64,000 nt of DNA from Polaromonas sp. (lineage in GTDB: Bacteria > Pseudomonadota > Gammaproteobacteria > Burkholderiales > Burkholderiaceae_C), in assembly GCF_012927455.1 (NCBI RefSeq), contig NZ_JABBPE010000001.1, positions 1 to 64,000 of the forward strand, read 5' to 3'. The notes under the pieces are model-generated. The model was given only the letters and a program-made list of their open reading frames with translations. It was not told the DNA's origin and ran no database searches. Position numbers and translations under genes: made by a program. The first letter of the stretch is position 1. Each line of letters begins with the position of its first letter. Below, in pieces: positions 18,212 to 28,137 of the stretch.

Positions 18212-19087
18212 TCAGTTGCCTGCGTGCGTGCCGGCATAGTCGCGCGCAAACTGGTAGGCGACGCGGCCGCTGCGCGAGCCGCGCTCGAGCGCCCATACCA
18301 GCGACGCAGGTCGGGCCGCCGCGATGGCAGGCAGACCCACACCGAATGACGACAGCCACTGCGCCACGATGCTCAGATACTCGTCCTGGCTGAACGGGTA
18401 AAAACTCACCCACAGCCCAAAGCGCTCGGACAGCGAAATCTTTTCCTCGACGACTTCACCAGGATGCACTTCACCATCATCGGTGTGCGTGTAGGTGAGG
18501 TTTTCCGTCATGTACTCGGGCAGTAGGTGGCGCCGGTTGCTGGTAGCGTAAATCAGCACATTCGGGGTGGCGGCGGCGATGGAGCCGTCCAGAATGGATT
18601 TGAGCGCCTTGTAGCCGGGCTCTCCTTCCTCGAAACTGAGGTCGTCACAAAAGACAATAAATTTCTCGGGCCGGCCGGAGACCACGTCGACGATGTCCGG
18701 CAGATCCGTCAGATCGGTCTTGTCCACTTCAATCAGCCGCAAGCCGCGCGCCGAATATTCATTCAGGCAGGCCTTGATCAGCGACGATTTTCCGGTGCCG
18801 CGCGAGCCCGTCAGCAACACATTGTTGGCCGGCCTGCCGCTGACAAACTGCTCGGTGTTTCGGCGAATTTTTTCTTTCTGATCGTCAATTTCTTTCAAAT
18901 CATTCAGGCCCATTGCACCAATGTGCCGGACCGGCTCCAGCGCACCGTGACCCGAACTGCGCTTGCGGTAACGGTAGGCGATGGACGCCGCCCAGTCGGG
19001 GGCGGACAAAGGTTGCGGCAACACCGATTCAATGCGCTCCACCAAGGATTCAACCCGCGCCATCAGGCGTTCGAACTGTGCGTTCAT
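18212..19087 (-). CDS. DUF815 family AAA-type ATPase
   Basis: This encodes 291 residues. The ATPase core has Walker A GSRGTGKSS near residue 97 and the Walker B-like IVFCDDLSFE, then a sensor region LIYATSNRRHLLPEYM. The family is widespread in Proteobacteria next to argJ and mutT but has no established role. The N-terminal 80 residues are a helical arm. It starts 4 bp after the argJ stop, so co-translation is likely. Confidence 0.88.
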   Translation of the reverse strand: MNAQFERLMARVESLVERIESVLPQPLSAPDWAASIAYRYRKRSSGHGALEPVRHIGAMGLNDLKEIDDQKEKIRRNTEQFVSGRPANNVLLTGSRGTGKSSLIKACLNEYSARGLRLIEVDKTDLTDLPDIVDVVSGRPEKFIVFCDDLSFEEGEPGYKALKSILDGSIAAATPNVLIYATSNRRHLLPEYMTENLTYTHTDDGEVHPGEVVEEKISLSERFGLWVSFYPFSQDEYLSIVAQWLSSFGVGLPAIAAARPASLVWALERGSRSGRVAYQFARDYAGTHAGN

Positions 19088-19090
19088 GCT

Positions 19091-20332
19091 TCAGCTTCGG
19101 TAATCTGCATTGATCTTGACGTAGTCGTAGGAAAGGTCGCAGGTCCAGACCGTGTCGCTGGCCGCACCGCGACCGAGCAGCACGCGCACGCTGATCTCGC
19201 TTTGCTTCATGATGCGCTGGCCCTCGGCTTCCAGATAGTCCACATGCCGGCCGCCGTTTTTGGCCACCAGCACATCGTCCAGGTACAAATCGATCCGGGT
19301 CTGGTCGAGGTCGTCGATGCCGGCATAACCGACTGCGGCCAGGATGCGGCCAAGATTCGGGTCGCTGGCAAAAAAGGCCGTCTTGACGAGGGGTGAATGG
19401 GCAATCGCGTAGGCCACCTGGCGGCATTCCTCGCCGGTTTTCCCGCCTTCGACTGCAATCGTGATGAACTTGGTGGCGCCCTCGCCGTCACGCACGATGG
19501 CCTGCGCCAGTTTTTGCGCGATGGCCAGCATGGCAGCCCGCAAGGTCTGGCCGTCGGGGCTGTCCAGCGAGGTAACAGTGGGGTGTTTGGCCTGGTTGGT
19601 GGCGATGACCACAAAGGAGTCGTTGGTGGAGGTGTCGCCGTCGACGGTGACGCGGTTAAACGAGCCTTCCGCCAATTCTTTGGCCAGTTGCGCCATCAAC
19701 GCAGGGGCCACACAAGCGTCGGTCGCCATGAAGCCCAGCATGGTCGCCATGTTGGGCCGAATCATGCCGGCGCCTTTGCTGATGCCGGTGATGGTGACGC
19801 TGGCGTTAGCCAGTGTGATGCGGCTCGAAAAGGCCTTGGCCACCGTATCCGTGGTCATGATGGCCTCGGCGGCCTGGGCCCAGTGGTCCGGCCCGGCATC
19901 GGCCAGTGCGGCGGGCAGCCCGGCCACAATTCGCTCATGCGGCAAGGGCTCCATAATCACGCCGGTTGAAAACGGCAGGATTTGCTCTGGCGCCAAATTC
20001 AGCGCAGCGGCCAGCGCCAGACAGCTGGCGCGCGCGCGGCTCAAGCCATCGGCGCCGGTGCCGGCGTTGGCGTTGCCGGTGTTGATCAACAGGGCACGAA
20101 TCCCGGCGCTCTGGCCCGACTGCCGGGCCAGGTGTTCGCGGCAGATTTGCACCGGTGCGGCGCAAAACCGGTTTTGCGTGAAGACGGCACCTACCGAGGC
20201 GCCTTCGTCCAGCAGCAGCACGGCCAGGTCTTTGCGATTGGCCTTGCGAATGCCAGCCTCGGTAATACCCCAGCGCACGCCAGGCACCGGGTAAAGGTTC
20301 GCGGCGGGCGTGGCAACCAGATTCACGGGCAT
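19091..20332 (-). CDS. argJ: bifunctional glutamate N-acetyltransferase / ornithine acetyltransferase
   Basis: This encodes 413 residues. The precursor self-cleaves before the Thr in [17 protein letters not shown] (T197), making alpha and beta chains. Other family blocks are [17 protein letters not shown] (here [13 protein letters not shown]) and VDGDTSTND. It recycles acetyl groups between N-acetylornithine and glutamate in arginine synthesis. Length and start ([10 protein letters not shown]) fit. It is between secA and DUF815. Confidence 0.96.
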   Translation of the reverse strand: MPVNLVATPAANLYPVPGVRWGITEAGIRKANRKDLAVLLLDEGASVGAVFTQNRFCAAPVQICREHLARQSGQSAGIRALLINTGNANAGTGADGLSRARASCLALAAALNLAPEQILPFSTGVIMEPLPHERIVAGLPAALADAGPDHWAQAAEAIMTTDTVAKAFSSRITLANASVTITGISKGAGMIRPNMATMLGFMATDACVAPALMAQLAKELAEGSFNRVTVDGDTSTNDSFVVIATNQAKHPTVTSLDSPDGQTLRAAMLAIAQKLAQAIVRDGEGATKFITIAVEGGKTGEECRQVAYAIAHSPLVKTAFFASDPNLGRILAAVGYAGIDDLDQTRIDLYLDDVLVAKNGGRHVDYLEAEGQRIMKQSEISVRVLLGRGAASDTVWTCDLSYDYVKINADYRS

Positions 20333-20429
20333 GGTCTTGACTCCAGAAAACCGGGGCAGAAAAGGAAGGGCAAGGCTGTCAGGTTAAAACAGGCTCAGGC
20401 GACATTCGGGTGCAGCGGGCTCAGGGTCT

Positions 20430-23198
20430 TCAGGTTAAGCGGCCGTGGCACAGCTTGAACTTTTTACCCGAACCGCAGGGACACGGGTCGTTGCGGCCGA
20501 CGCGCAGCATGCCGGCGCCCAGCGCGGACTGCGCCTGCCGATGCGACTCTTCATCGAGCGTCGTTTCCACGTCGCCGGTTTCGGTCGGCGCGGTGTAGGT
20601 GACGTTGCTGATCCTTTCGGCGCGGCTTCCCATTTCGTCAGCAACCTGCTCAAGCTGTTCGCCTGACTGGATCTTGACAGTCATCAGTATTTTCGTGACT
20701 TCGTTTTTCACGCTGTCAAGCAGCTGGCCAAACAACTCGAAGGCTTCACGCTTGTACTCCTGCTTGGGCTGCTTTTGCGCATAGCCCCGCAGATGGATGC
20801 CTTGGCGCAGATAGTCCAGCGCGCTCAGGTGTTCGCGCCAGTGGCTGTCTATGCTCTGCAGCAAGACAACGCGTTCAAACTGGGTGAAATTTTCTTCGCC
20901 AATTTTCTCGACCTTGTCGGCGAACGCGGCGTTGGCGGCGGCGAGGACTTTCTCCAGCACGTCCTCGTCCGTCATCGCGGTGGCGGCCTCCATCTGCTGG
21001 TGCAGCGGCAACTCGAACTGCCACTCGTCACGCAGCACTTTTTCAAGGCCCGCCACATCCCACTGCTCCTCGACGCTTTCGGCGGGCACATACTGCCGCG
21101 TCAAATCGGTAAAGCAGCCTTCGCGCAGCGAGGCAATCTGCGCCTGCAGGCTGCTGGCATCCATGATGTCATTGCGCTGCTGGTAAATCACCTTGCGCTG
21201 GTCATTGGCCACATCGTCGTACTCAAGCAGTTGCTTGCGCATGTCGAAGTTGCGCGCTTCGACCTTGCGCTGCGCCGATTCGATGCTGCGCGTCACGATG
21301 CCGGCTTCTATCGCCTCGCCATCGGGCATTTTGAGCCGCTCCATAATGGATTTGACGCGGTCGCCGGCAAAAATGCGCATCAGTGGATCGTCCAGGCTCA
21401 GGTAAAAGCGCGATGAGCCGTTGTCGCCCTGACGGCCCGAGCGGCCGCGCAACTGGTTGTCGATGCGGCGCGACTCATGGCGCTCGGTCGCGATGATGCG
21501 CAAACCGCCCAGCGACTTCACCTGCTCGTGCTCCTGCGTCCACTGGCTGCGCAGTCGCGCTATTTCGGCTTCTTTCGCCGCGGCATCGAGCGATTCATCG
21601 GCTTCAACCGCTTCAATCAGTTTTTCAACGTTGCCGCCCAGCACGATGTCAGTTCCCCGCCCGGCCATGTTGGTGGCAATGGTGACCATCCTGGGGCGAC
21701 CCGCCTGGGCCACGATGTCAGCTTCACGGGCGTGTTGCTTGGCATTGAGCACCTGGTGCGGCAGGTCTTCCTTGACCAAGAGCTGGTCGATGATTTCGGA
21801 GTTCTCTATCGAGGTGGTGCCGACCAGCACCGGCTGGCCGCGCTCATAACATTCGCGAATGTCCTTGATGGCGGCTTCGTATTTCTCGCGCGTGGTTTTG
21901 TAGACGCGATCCAGCTGGTCGTCGCGCTGGCTCAGCCGGTTCGGCGGAATGACGGTGGTTTCCAGCCCGTAGATTTCCTGGAACTCGTAGGCTTCGGTGT
22001 CAGCGGTGCCGGTCATGCCGGCCAGTTTGCCGTAGAGGCGGAAATAGTTCTGGAAGGTGATGGACGCCAGGGTCTGGTTCTCGGCCTGGATCTGCACGCC
22101 TTCCTTGGCCTCAACGGCCTGATGCAGGCCATCGCTCCAGCGGCGACCCGACATCAGCCGGCCCGTGAACTCGTCAACAATCACCACCTCGCCGTCTTGC
22201 ACCACGTAGTGCTGGTCGCGGTGATACAGCAGATTGGCGCGCAGTGCCGCATACAGATGATGCATCAGCAAGATGTTGGCCGGATCGTAAAGCGTGGCGC
22301 CTTCGGCGATCAGACCCAGATTGAACAGCAGGCGTTCTGCATTCTCGTGGCCCTGCTCCGTCAAAAACACCTGCCGTGTTTTTTCATCGATGGTGTAGTC
22401 ACCCGGCTTGGTCACGCCCTCACCGGTGCGCGGATCAGCTTCACCCTCTTGACGGGTCAGCAGGGGGACCACCTTGTTCATGGCCACATACATCTCGGTG
22501 TGGTCTTCGGCCTGGCCGCTGATGATAAGCGGCGTGCGTGCTTCGTCGATCAGGATGGAATCGACCTCATCGACGATGGCGTAGTTCAGGCCGCGTTGAA
22601 CCCGGTCAGCCACCTCGAAAACCATGTTGTCGCGCAGGTAATCAAAGCCAAACTCGTTGTTGGTTCCGTAGGTGATGTCGGCGTTGTAGGCCTCCTGCTT
22701 TTCCTCACGCGACATGTTGGGCAAATTGATTCCGACGCTCAAGCCCAGAAAGTTGTAGAGCTTGCCCATCCAGCGCGCATCGCGGCTGGCCAGGTAATCG
22801 TTGACCGTCACCACATGCACACCCTTGCAGGTCAGCGCATTGAGGTATACCGGCAGCGTCGCCGTCAGGGTCTTGCCCTCACCCGTGCCCATTTCGGAAA
22901 TCTTGCAGTTATGCAACGCCATACCGCCGAGCAGTTGCACGTCGAAGTGACGCATCTTCATGACGCGTTTGCTGCCCTCGCGCACCACAGCAAAGGCCTC
23001 GGCCAATACGGCGTCGAGTTCCTCACCACCAGCTACCCGGTCTTTGAGCGCCTGGGTCTTGGCGCGCAGCTGGTCGTTGTCCAGCTTTTCGTAGTCAGTT
23101 TCCAGCGCATTGATGCGGTCTATGGTTTTGCGGTAAGTCTTGAGCAACCGGTCGTTACGGCTGCCGAAAATTTTGGTGAGGATATTGTTGGATGCCAT
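20430..23198 (-). CDS. secA: preprotein translocase ATPase SecA
   Basis: This encodes 922 residues from ATG 23198 ([16 protein letters not shown]). Walker A is MGTGEGKT (about 103-110) and Walker B DEVD (210-213). The preprotein cross-linking, helicase-like NBD2 (GTDIVLGGN) and helical scaffold regions follow. The C-terminal zinc finger is [18 protein letters not shown], which binds SecB and phospholipid. SecA drives Sec export at SecYEG. The longer upstream frame has no family features, so I reject it. Confidence 0.98.
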   Translation of the reverse strand: MASNNILTKIFGSRNDRLLKTYRKTIDRINALETDYEKLDNDQLRAKTQALKDRVAGGEELDAVLAEAFAVVREGSKRVMKMRHFDVQLLGGMALHNCKISEMGTGEGKTLTATLPVYLNALTCKGVHVVTVNDYLASRDARWMGKLYNFLGLSVGINLPNMSREEKQEAYNADITYGTNNEFGFDYLRDNMVFEVADRVQRGLNYAIVDEVDSILIDEARTPLIISGQAEDHTEMYVAMNKVVPLLTRQEGEADPRTGEGVTKPGDYTIDEKTRQVFLTEQGHENAERLLFNLGLIAEGATLYDPANILLMHHLYAALRANLLYHRDQHYVVQDGEVVIVDEFTGRLMSGRRWSDGLHQAVEAKEGVQIQAENQTLASITFQNYFRLYGKLAGMTGTADTEAYEFQEIYGLETTVIPPNRLSQRDDQLDRVYKTTREKYEAAIKDIRECYERGQPVLVGTTSIENSEIIDQLLVKEDLPHQVLNAKQHAREADIVAQAGRPRMVTIATNMAGRGTDIVLGGNVEKLIEAVEADESLDAAAKEAEIARLRSQWTQEHEQVKSLGGLRIIATERHESRRIDNQLRGRSGRQGDNGSSRFYLSLDDPLMRIFAGDRVKSIMERLKMPDGEAIEAGIVTRSIESAQRKVEARNFDMRKQLLEYDDVANDQRKVIYQQRNDIMDASSLQAQIASLREGCFTDLTRQYVPAESVEEQWDVAGLEKVLRDEWQFELPLHQQMEAATAMTDEDVLEKVLAAANAAFADKVEKIGEENFTQFERVVLLQSIDSHWREHLSALDYLRQGIHLRGYAQKQPKQEYKREAFELFGQLLDSVKNEVTKILMTVKIQSGEQLEQVADEMGSRAERISNVTYTAPTETGDVETTLDEESHRQAQSALGAGMLRVGRNDPCPCGSGKKFKLCHGRLT

Positions 23199-23406
23199 AA
23201 ATGCGAGGCCGCTCCGCCTTCTCACGCGAGCTGGCAATGCGGCCGAAATCCCTTATTGATTATGGAACTCGGGTGTGGGCGTCAACAATTTGTTCAACTG
23301 TGCGCAAACCCCGGATTTTAACTCTGCCTGCGCGCCCTTGGCCGGGCTCCTCTCGGCGGCCAGCGCGCGCGCAGTAACTGGCGCGGCGCAAGAGTGGAAA
23401 AAGCCT

Positions 23407-24378
23407 TCAATTGACAGGCCCTTGCCGCAATGACGGCGCACGAGCCGCAGCCGTGGCGGCGAGCTGGGGCAGTTTGCGCCCAGCTGTCAGGAATTTTTGC
23501 GGATCCTGGTAAACCCCTTCAACCAGCACCTCGAAATGCAAATGCGGGCCGGTGGAGCGCCCGGTGGTACCGACTTCAGCTATTTTCTGCCCGCGCTTGA
23601 CCAGATCGCCTTTTTTGACAAGCACCCGCGACGCATGGGCGTAACGCGTGATGAGTTCGTTGCCGTGGTCCACTTCCACCATGTTGCCGTAAGCTGGGTG
23701 GAATTCCTGAGCGACGACGATGCCGCCCGCCGCGGCGAGAATGGCAGTGCCGGTATCCGACGGAAAATCCAGGCCAGTGTGCAAGGCAGATCGCCCATTA
23801 AGCGGGTCAATGCGCCAGCCAAACGAGGAACCGAGGTTACCGCCGGCCACCGGCTCCTGGGTCGGCACCATCATTTTCTTGATCTTCTGATCAAACAGGC
23901 GCGACTCCATCACGGTCATCAAATCAACGCGCTGATCAGTCAGCCGATCCAGATCTGCCAGAGTGGCCTGAAGCTCCTGCATGGTCAACGAGTGGCCGCC
24001 CACCAGAGCACCGCCGCGACCGGGCGCTACCTTGATGTCATTGGGACTGACGCCAGCCAGCCCAGAGACGCGTTCACCCAGCGATTCGAGCTGCACCATC
24101 TTGGCCTGCATTTCGCCCAGGCGCTTGGCCATGGCATCGAGGTTCTCGCGCATAAAGCGGTCGCGCTGATCAGCCTCGTCCTTCACCACCAGTTGGACCA
24201 GCGCGCCAATCACTGGCCAGCCTTCGCGCGCTCCTTTAAGAAACACCCAGTGATACAGGCCGGCGGCCACCAGCATCAGTGCCAGCGCAGCCACCAAGCC
24301 GGCCAACACCAGTTGGTTGCCGTTTAAATAGATCGCGCGACTTTTCGCCAGCCACGCATCCGTGATAATCAAATGCAC
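23407..24378 (-). CDS. M23 family metallopeptidase (LytM-type)
   Basis: This encodes 323 residues. One membrane helix near the N-terminus (LVLAGLVAALALMLVAAGLY) anchors it in the inner membrane, then a coiled-coil-like stretch follows (about 65-110). The peptidase domain has ALHTGLDFPSDTGT with the first zinc His and Asp, and TGPHLHFEVLVEG with the last His. It should cut peptidoglycan cross-bridges or activate amidases. It sits next to secA and is divergent from the dciA-like gene, as in many Burkholderiales. Confidence 0.9.
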   Translation of the reverse strand: MHLIITDAWLAKSRAIYLNGNQLVLAGLVAALALMLVAAGLYHWVFLKGAREGWPVIGALVQLVVKDEADQRDRFMRENLDAMAKRLGEMQAKMVQLESLGERVSGLAGVSPNDIKVAPGRGGALVGGHSLTMQELQATLADLDRLTDQRVDLMTVMESRLFDQKIKKMMVPTQEPVAGGNLGSSFGWRIDPLNGRSALHTGLDFPSDTGTAILAAAGGIVVAQEFHPAYGNMVEVDHGNELITRYAHASRVLVKKGDLVKRGQKIAEVGTTGRSTGPHLHFEVLVEGVYQDPQKFLTAGRKLPQLAATAAARAPSLRQGPVN

Positions 24379-24428
24379 ATGTCTACCTCAATAAATGTTG
24401 GTGCCCGTCTGGCTCGGGCCGGCCAAGC

Positions 24429-24749
24429 GTGACCACGAATCGGCGCCTCCCGCAAGCGCTTAGCGCCCATCAAGCCGCCGGAAACTCCCCCACCCTGGCG
24501 CGGCTGGCCGAACTCATTAAGGACTCCAGCGCCAGGTTCAAGGCGATTGAACCGCTGCTTCCCGAAGCCCTGCGTCCAGCCGTCAAGCCCGGACCGATAG
24601 AGGGCGAGAGCTGGTGCCTGCTGGTGAGCAGCAACGCAGCAGCTGCAAAAATCCGGCAGCTGGTTCCTCTTCTCCAGACTCACTTGCTGGACAGAGGTTG
24701 GAAGGTTACCTCAATTCGGCTGAAGATACTAATAGCTAAAAAGTATTAG
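24429..24749 (+). CDS. dciA: DciA-like (DUF721) protein
   Basis: This encodes 106 residues. LARLAELIKDSSARFKAIEPLLP and the later VSSNAAAAKIRQLVP resemble DUF721/DciA, which loads the replicative helicase DnaB in most bacteria. The place, divergent to M23-secA, is also usual. It is short: many relatives run to 140-160 residues. The last residues ILIAKKY and the stop lie in a small palindrome (24729-24749) resembling part of the repeat family, so its tail may have been replaced. The helicase-loader role is by family. Confidence 0.7.
   Translation: MTTNRRLPQALSAHQAAGNSPTLARLAELIKDSSARFKAIEPLLPEALRPAVKPGPIEGESWCLLVSSNAAAAKIRQLVPLLQTHLLDRGWKVTSIRLKILIAKKY
24729..24749 (+). repeat. small palindrome at the dciA stop, possible partial repeat copy
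   Basis: CTAATA and TATTAG pair around GCTAAAAAG, and the TAG stop codon is part of the right arm. It resembles the hairpin of the repeat family on the reverse strand, but the GC-rich part is absent. Membership is uncertain. It could also be a weak transcription terminator. Confidence 0.35.
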
Positions 24750-24845
24750 CTAAGCCGCTGGTCCAGCATCTGTACCCGAATCTTTTGCAGGGTGCCTTGC
24801 TGACACTACAAAATTTGTGGCGAGCGCATCAGTTCACCTGAGGAC

Positions 24846-25319
24846 TCAGAAATGCAGGGCGCTCTCAAACTCCTTGAATTTTTCGGGACCGACGGCTTCC
24901 TTGATTTTCGGCGCCAGCTCTTGCAGTTTGATCACGTCAGCCGCAGCCTCAACAGCCAGATTGAGCCGGAAGCCGCGCAGACCCAGACCCGCAGTAAGCC
25001 GGGTGGCAATCGGATAAAGCTTTAAATAATGTTCTTGTGCGCTCAGGCTGGGTGCTCCGGCAAGACTGGGGGCGGAAACGGGATGCAACTGATGTGCAAG
25101 TTGGGTGAACGTCACGCTTGAGCTGACCTCGATTAATCCGAGCGACAGCAGATGATTCACGTCATCGGTCGTCACACCCAATACGCCCATGGCCTGCACA
25201 ACCTCGTCGGTAGTGCGTTTGCCATCGAACATGATAAATACGGAGCGCTGGTGGCGTGTCAAGCCCGGGGAGCGGTCCTGCAAGGCAGATTTACCCAACT
25301 CCGTCTTCTTATAGATCAT
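24846..25319 (-). CDS. hypothetical protein conserved in Burkholderiales
   Basis: This encodes 157 residues. The N-terminal third looks like a winged-helix-type unit (RSVFIMFDGKRTTDEVVQAM then VNHLLSLGLIEV), the pattern found in PatZ/DUF4388-like domains. The C-terminal part is helical (AADVIKLQELAPKIKEAVGP). I know similar hypothetical proteins from related species but no function. It stands alone, flanked by intergenic DNA, with the ATG preceded by CCGATG-type context and a GGAGG-like site upstream. Confidence 0.65.
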   Translation of the reverse strand: MIYKKTELGKSALQDRSPGLTRHQRSVFIMFDGKRTTDEVVQAMGVLGVTTDDVNHLLSLGLIEVSSSVTFTQLAHQLHPVSAPSLAGAPSLSAQEHYLKLYPIATRLTAGLGLRGFRLNLAVEAAADVIKLQELAPKIKEAVGPEKFKEFESALHF

Positions 25320-25481
25320 CGGTTTAACCTGGAGGAGCGCTGTGAGCTCGACTGGCCTAGCGTCAGCCAGTAATCAGAGACTTGTAACGCCGTAACAAAC
25401 TTTCACTGCAACAGAATTTTACTCACTTCCACCTGCTACCCATTATTTTTTTCAACTCCTATCATTTCTGTCAGTTGCCTG

Positions 25482-25709
25482 TCAAATTTCGACCGACTCT
25501 TTCTCTGCGGCCCCCAAGTTCACGACGGCTGACACCCCGGAAAAATTTGAGCTCGACGCCTTGGATCCGCTGACGGCTCCTGCCGTGACGACAACAGGCG
25601 CCTTGAATACACCATGCTTTTCACCCCCCATATCAATGTCGCCACCCTTGCTAAGCATATACAGAGCCAGCCCTGCAAACACAATAAATCCGACCACAAT
25701 TTTCCACAT
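25482..25709 (-). CDS. small single-span membrane protein
   Basis: This encodes 75 residues. One N-terminal membrane segment (MWKIVVGFIVFAGLALYML) is followed by a charged segment with GGDIDMGGEKHG, then an Ala/Val/Ser-rich tail. The start has AGAAAG upstream. It resembles small conserved hypothetical proteins of Comamonadaceae. A terminator for the upstream transporter gene lies just before it, so it probably has its own promoter. Function unknown. Confidence 0.6.
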   Translation of the reverse strand: MWKIVVGFIVFAGLALYMLSKGGDIDMGGEKHGVFKAPVVVTAGAVSGSKASSSNFSGVSAVVNLGAAEKESVEI

Positions 25710-25721
25710 TTTCTTTCTCCC

Positions 25722-25754
25722 AAAAAAAAGCCCTCGGCAAATGCTGACGAGGGC
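25722..25754 (-). terminator. rho-independent terminator after the MHS transporter
   Basis: On the minus strand GCCCTCG and CGAGGGC form a 7-bp stem followed by eight T (A-run at 25722-25729 on the plus strand). It lies about 70 bp after the transporter stop and before the small membrane protein gene. Confidence 0.8.
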
Positions 25755-25821
25755 CTAAGAACTCTTACAAGGCCGTTAGGATCATCGCGGGCGGTTGGCG
25801 CCTGCGCTGACCCAAGGTCTG

Positions 25822-27480
25822 TCAGTCGTTGGCGTAAATATCAACGTCCTTGGTTTCCTTGACGAACAGCGTGCCAACCACCAAAGTCATGGCCGCCACA
25901 ATGATGGGGTACCACAGACCGCTGTACATGTTGCCGGTCTGCGCCACGATGGCAAGCGCCGTTGCGGGCAGCAGGCCGCCAAACCAGCCGTTACCAATAT
26001 GGTAGGGCAGGCTCATCGAGGTATAGCGGATACGGGTCGGAAACATTTCTACCAGCATCGCAGCAATCGGTCCGTAGACCATGGTGACCAAAATCACCAG
26101 GTAGGTGAGAATCAGGATGATGGTGACCTTGTCCACCTTGGCAGGGTCGGCCTTAGCGGGGTAACCGGCAGCCTTCAACGCGTCAGCCGTCGCTTTCTTG
26201 AACTCGACGTCTTTCTTCTTCGCTTCATCGGCGGACAATCCAGTAGCCTGGTAGCCGGTGATCACGGTTTCACCAATTTTGATGGTGGCTGGGACGCCCG
26301 CAGCACCGGCCACATTGTCATAGCTCACCGAGCCGGCCGACAGCACCTGTTTGGCGATGTCGCAAGAGCTGGTGAATTTCTGAACGCCGGTCGGGTTGAA
26401 CTGGAACGAGCATTCCTTGGGATCGGCAGTGACCACGACCTTGTTTTTAGCCTGGGCAGCTGCCAGGTCAGGATTGGCAGCCTTGGTCAGTGCGGTGAAC
26501 ACCGGGAAATAGGTCAGGATAGCTAACAGGCAACCGGCCATGATGATGGGCTTGCGACCAATTTTGTCCGACAGCGCGCCAAACAACACGAAGAAAGGCG
26601 TGCCGATGACCAGCGAGGCGGCGATCAAAAGGTTGGCGGTGGGGCCATCGACCTTGAGTGCGCCGGTGAGGAAAAACAGTGCGTAGAACTGGCCGGTGTA
26701 CCAAACCACCGCCTGGCCAGCCGTCAAGCCAATCAGCGCCAGAATCACGATTTTCAGGTTCTTCCACTGTCCGAAAGACTCGGATAAAGGCGCCTTGGAG
26801 GTCTTGCCCTCAGCCTTCATTTTTGTGAAAGCCGGTGATTCGTTCATGGACAGGCGGATGTAGACCGACACGCCCAGCAGCACGATGGACACCAGGAAGG
26901 GAATGCGCCAGCCCCAGTCAGCAAAGGCGGCTTCGCCGATTGCGGTGCGCACGCCAAGAATCACCAGCAGCGACAGGAACAGACCCATCGTCGCCGTGGT
27001 CTGGATCCAGGACGTGTAAAAGCCGCGCTTGCCGTGCGGCGAATGCTCTGCCACATAGGTTGCAGCGCCGCCATACTCACCGCCCAGCGCCAGGCCTTGC
27101 AGCATGCGCAGTGCAATCAGGATCACCGGTGCAGCCACACCAATCGAGGCATAGTTAGGCAGCAAACCCACGATGAAGGTGGACAGGCCCATGATCAGGA
27201 TGGTGACCAGGAAGGTGTACTTGCGGCCGATCATGTCGCCCAGACGACCGAACACCAGCGCGCCAAACGGACGCACGATAAAGCCGGCGGCAAAAGCCAG
27301 CAGCGAGAAGATGGTGCGGGAAGCGGGATCGAGTGCCGAGAAAAACTGATTGCCGATGATGACGGCAAGGGTGCCGTAAAGATAGAAGTCGTACCACTCG
27401 AAAACGGTACCGAGTGATGACGCAACGATCACCTTCCTCTCTTCGCGCGTCATAGGCCGGTTGGGCGCTGCTGTAGCCAT
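25822..27480 (-). CDS. MHS-type MFS transporter with large extracytoplasmic loop
   Basis: This encodes 552 residues from ATG 27480. SSLGTVFEWYDFYLYGTLA is the metabolite:H+ symporter (MHS) signature, and GRLGDMIGRKYTF and GALSDKIGRKPII are the two MFS loop 2-3 and 8-9 motifs. Twelve membrane helices are expected. Between roughly residues 330 and 448 there is an insert of about 115 mostly polar residues with two Cys, predicted outside the cytoplasm. The family imports organic acids or osmolytes, and the substrate here is unknown. It is transcribed away from yjcH-actP. Confidence 0.88.
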   Translation of the reverse strand: MATAAPNRPMTREERKVIVASSLGTVFEWYDFYLYGTLAVIIGNQFFSALDPASRTIFSLLAFAAGFIVRPFGALVFGRLGDMIGRKYTFLVTILIMGLSTFIVGLLPNYASIGVAAPVILIALRMLQGLALGGEYGGAATYVAEHSPHGKRGFYTSWIQTTATMGLFLSLLVILGVRTAIGEAAFADWGWRIPFLVSIVLLGVSVYIRLSMNESPAFTKMKAEGKTSKAPLSESFGQWKNLKIVILALIGLTAGQAVVWYTGQFYALFFLTGALKVDGPTANLLIAASLVIGTPFFVLFGALSDKIGRKPIIMAGCLLAILTYFPVFTALTKAANPDLAAAQAKNKVVVTADPKECSFQFNPTGVQKFTSSCDIAKQVLSAGSVSYDNVAGAAGVPATIKIGETVITGYQATGLSADEAKKKDVEFKKATADALKAAGYPAKADPAKVDKVTIILILTYLVILVTMVYGPIAAMLVEMFPTRIRYTSMSLPYHIGNGWFGGLLPATALAIVAQTGNMYSGLWYPIIVAAMTLVVGTLFVKETKDVDIYAND

Positions 27481-27700
27481 GTGTCTATCTCCTTTTATGA
27501 AATTTAATCTGGCCACCCAGAGCGGGTGACAGGCCACACTATCTGGCTGCCTCCTGACCCGGTTCTGACACGATTCCGACAGCGACCTGCGCAAAACTGA
27601 ACGCCAGCTTACATACCAAGCACTAACCCTGAGCCTTTATTTCTCATGGCAGGAAATTTAGAAGAAACAGGCAGTAACCGCATATTTGAGACCACCGATC

Positions 27701-27720
27701 GCCTAGGGAAAGTCCTATGC
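27701..27720 (+). promoter_or_regulatory. candidate operator upstream of yjcH-actP
   Basis: GCCTAGG and CCTATGC form an inverted repeat (one mismatch) around GAAAGT, about 110 bp before the yjcH start and 220 bp before the divergent transporter start. The size fits a dimeric regulator site. No regulator can be named from sequence. The rest of the 348-bp gap shows no gene. Confidence 0.3.
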
Positions 27721-27828
27721 CTGCGAATACAACGTAAGGGCGTGGTCAGTAGCTCCCCACAAAATCCACCCCCTGCGACACCCGCCCCGGGCTGTTGTCA
27801 ATACTGATTCACCCAGTAGGAGATACAT

Positions 27829-28137
27829 ATGAGTGACCCTGTCGTGGCCAAAATCGAGGCCAACCCCAAGTACCACGAGCTTCGCAGAAAACGCAACTCG
27901 TTTGGTTGGCTGCTAACCATTCTCATGATGGTGGTGTATTACGGCTACATCGCGCTGATTGCGTTCAACAAACCCTTTCTGGCGCAGCCCATCAGCGCTG
28001 GCGTCACGTCACTGGGTATTCCCATCGGCCTGGGCGTTATTGTTTTTACCATTGTCATCACTGGCCTTTATGTTCGCCGTGCCAATGGCGAGTTCGACAG
28101 GCTGACCGCCGAAATTCTGAAAGAGGCTTCCAAATGA
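27829..28137 (+). CDS. yjcH: DUF485 membrane protein YjcH
   Basis: This encodes 102 residues with two membrane segments ([20 protein letters not shown] and [20 protein letters not shown]) and the family N-terminus [13 protein letters not shown]485 proteins are encoded directly before acetate permeases and are thought to assist them. The TGA stop overlaps the actP ATG (ATGA). An AGGAG ribosome binding site precedes it. Confidence 0.93.
   Translation: MSDPVVAKIEANPKYHELRRKRNSFGWLLTILMMVVYYGYIALIAFNKPFLAQPISAGVTSLGIPIGLGVIVFTIVITGLYVRRANGEFDRLTAEILKEASK

Noticed and set aside
21477..23321. A 614-codon open frame on the plus strand opposite secA
   Set aside because: It lies wholly over a clear secA gene, has no family features, and reflects the GC-rich codon bias of the other strand.
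27906..28133. N-terminal extension of ActP over yjcH
   Set aside because: ActP family N-terminus begins at ATG 28134, and the extension overlaps the real yjcH gene.
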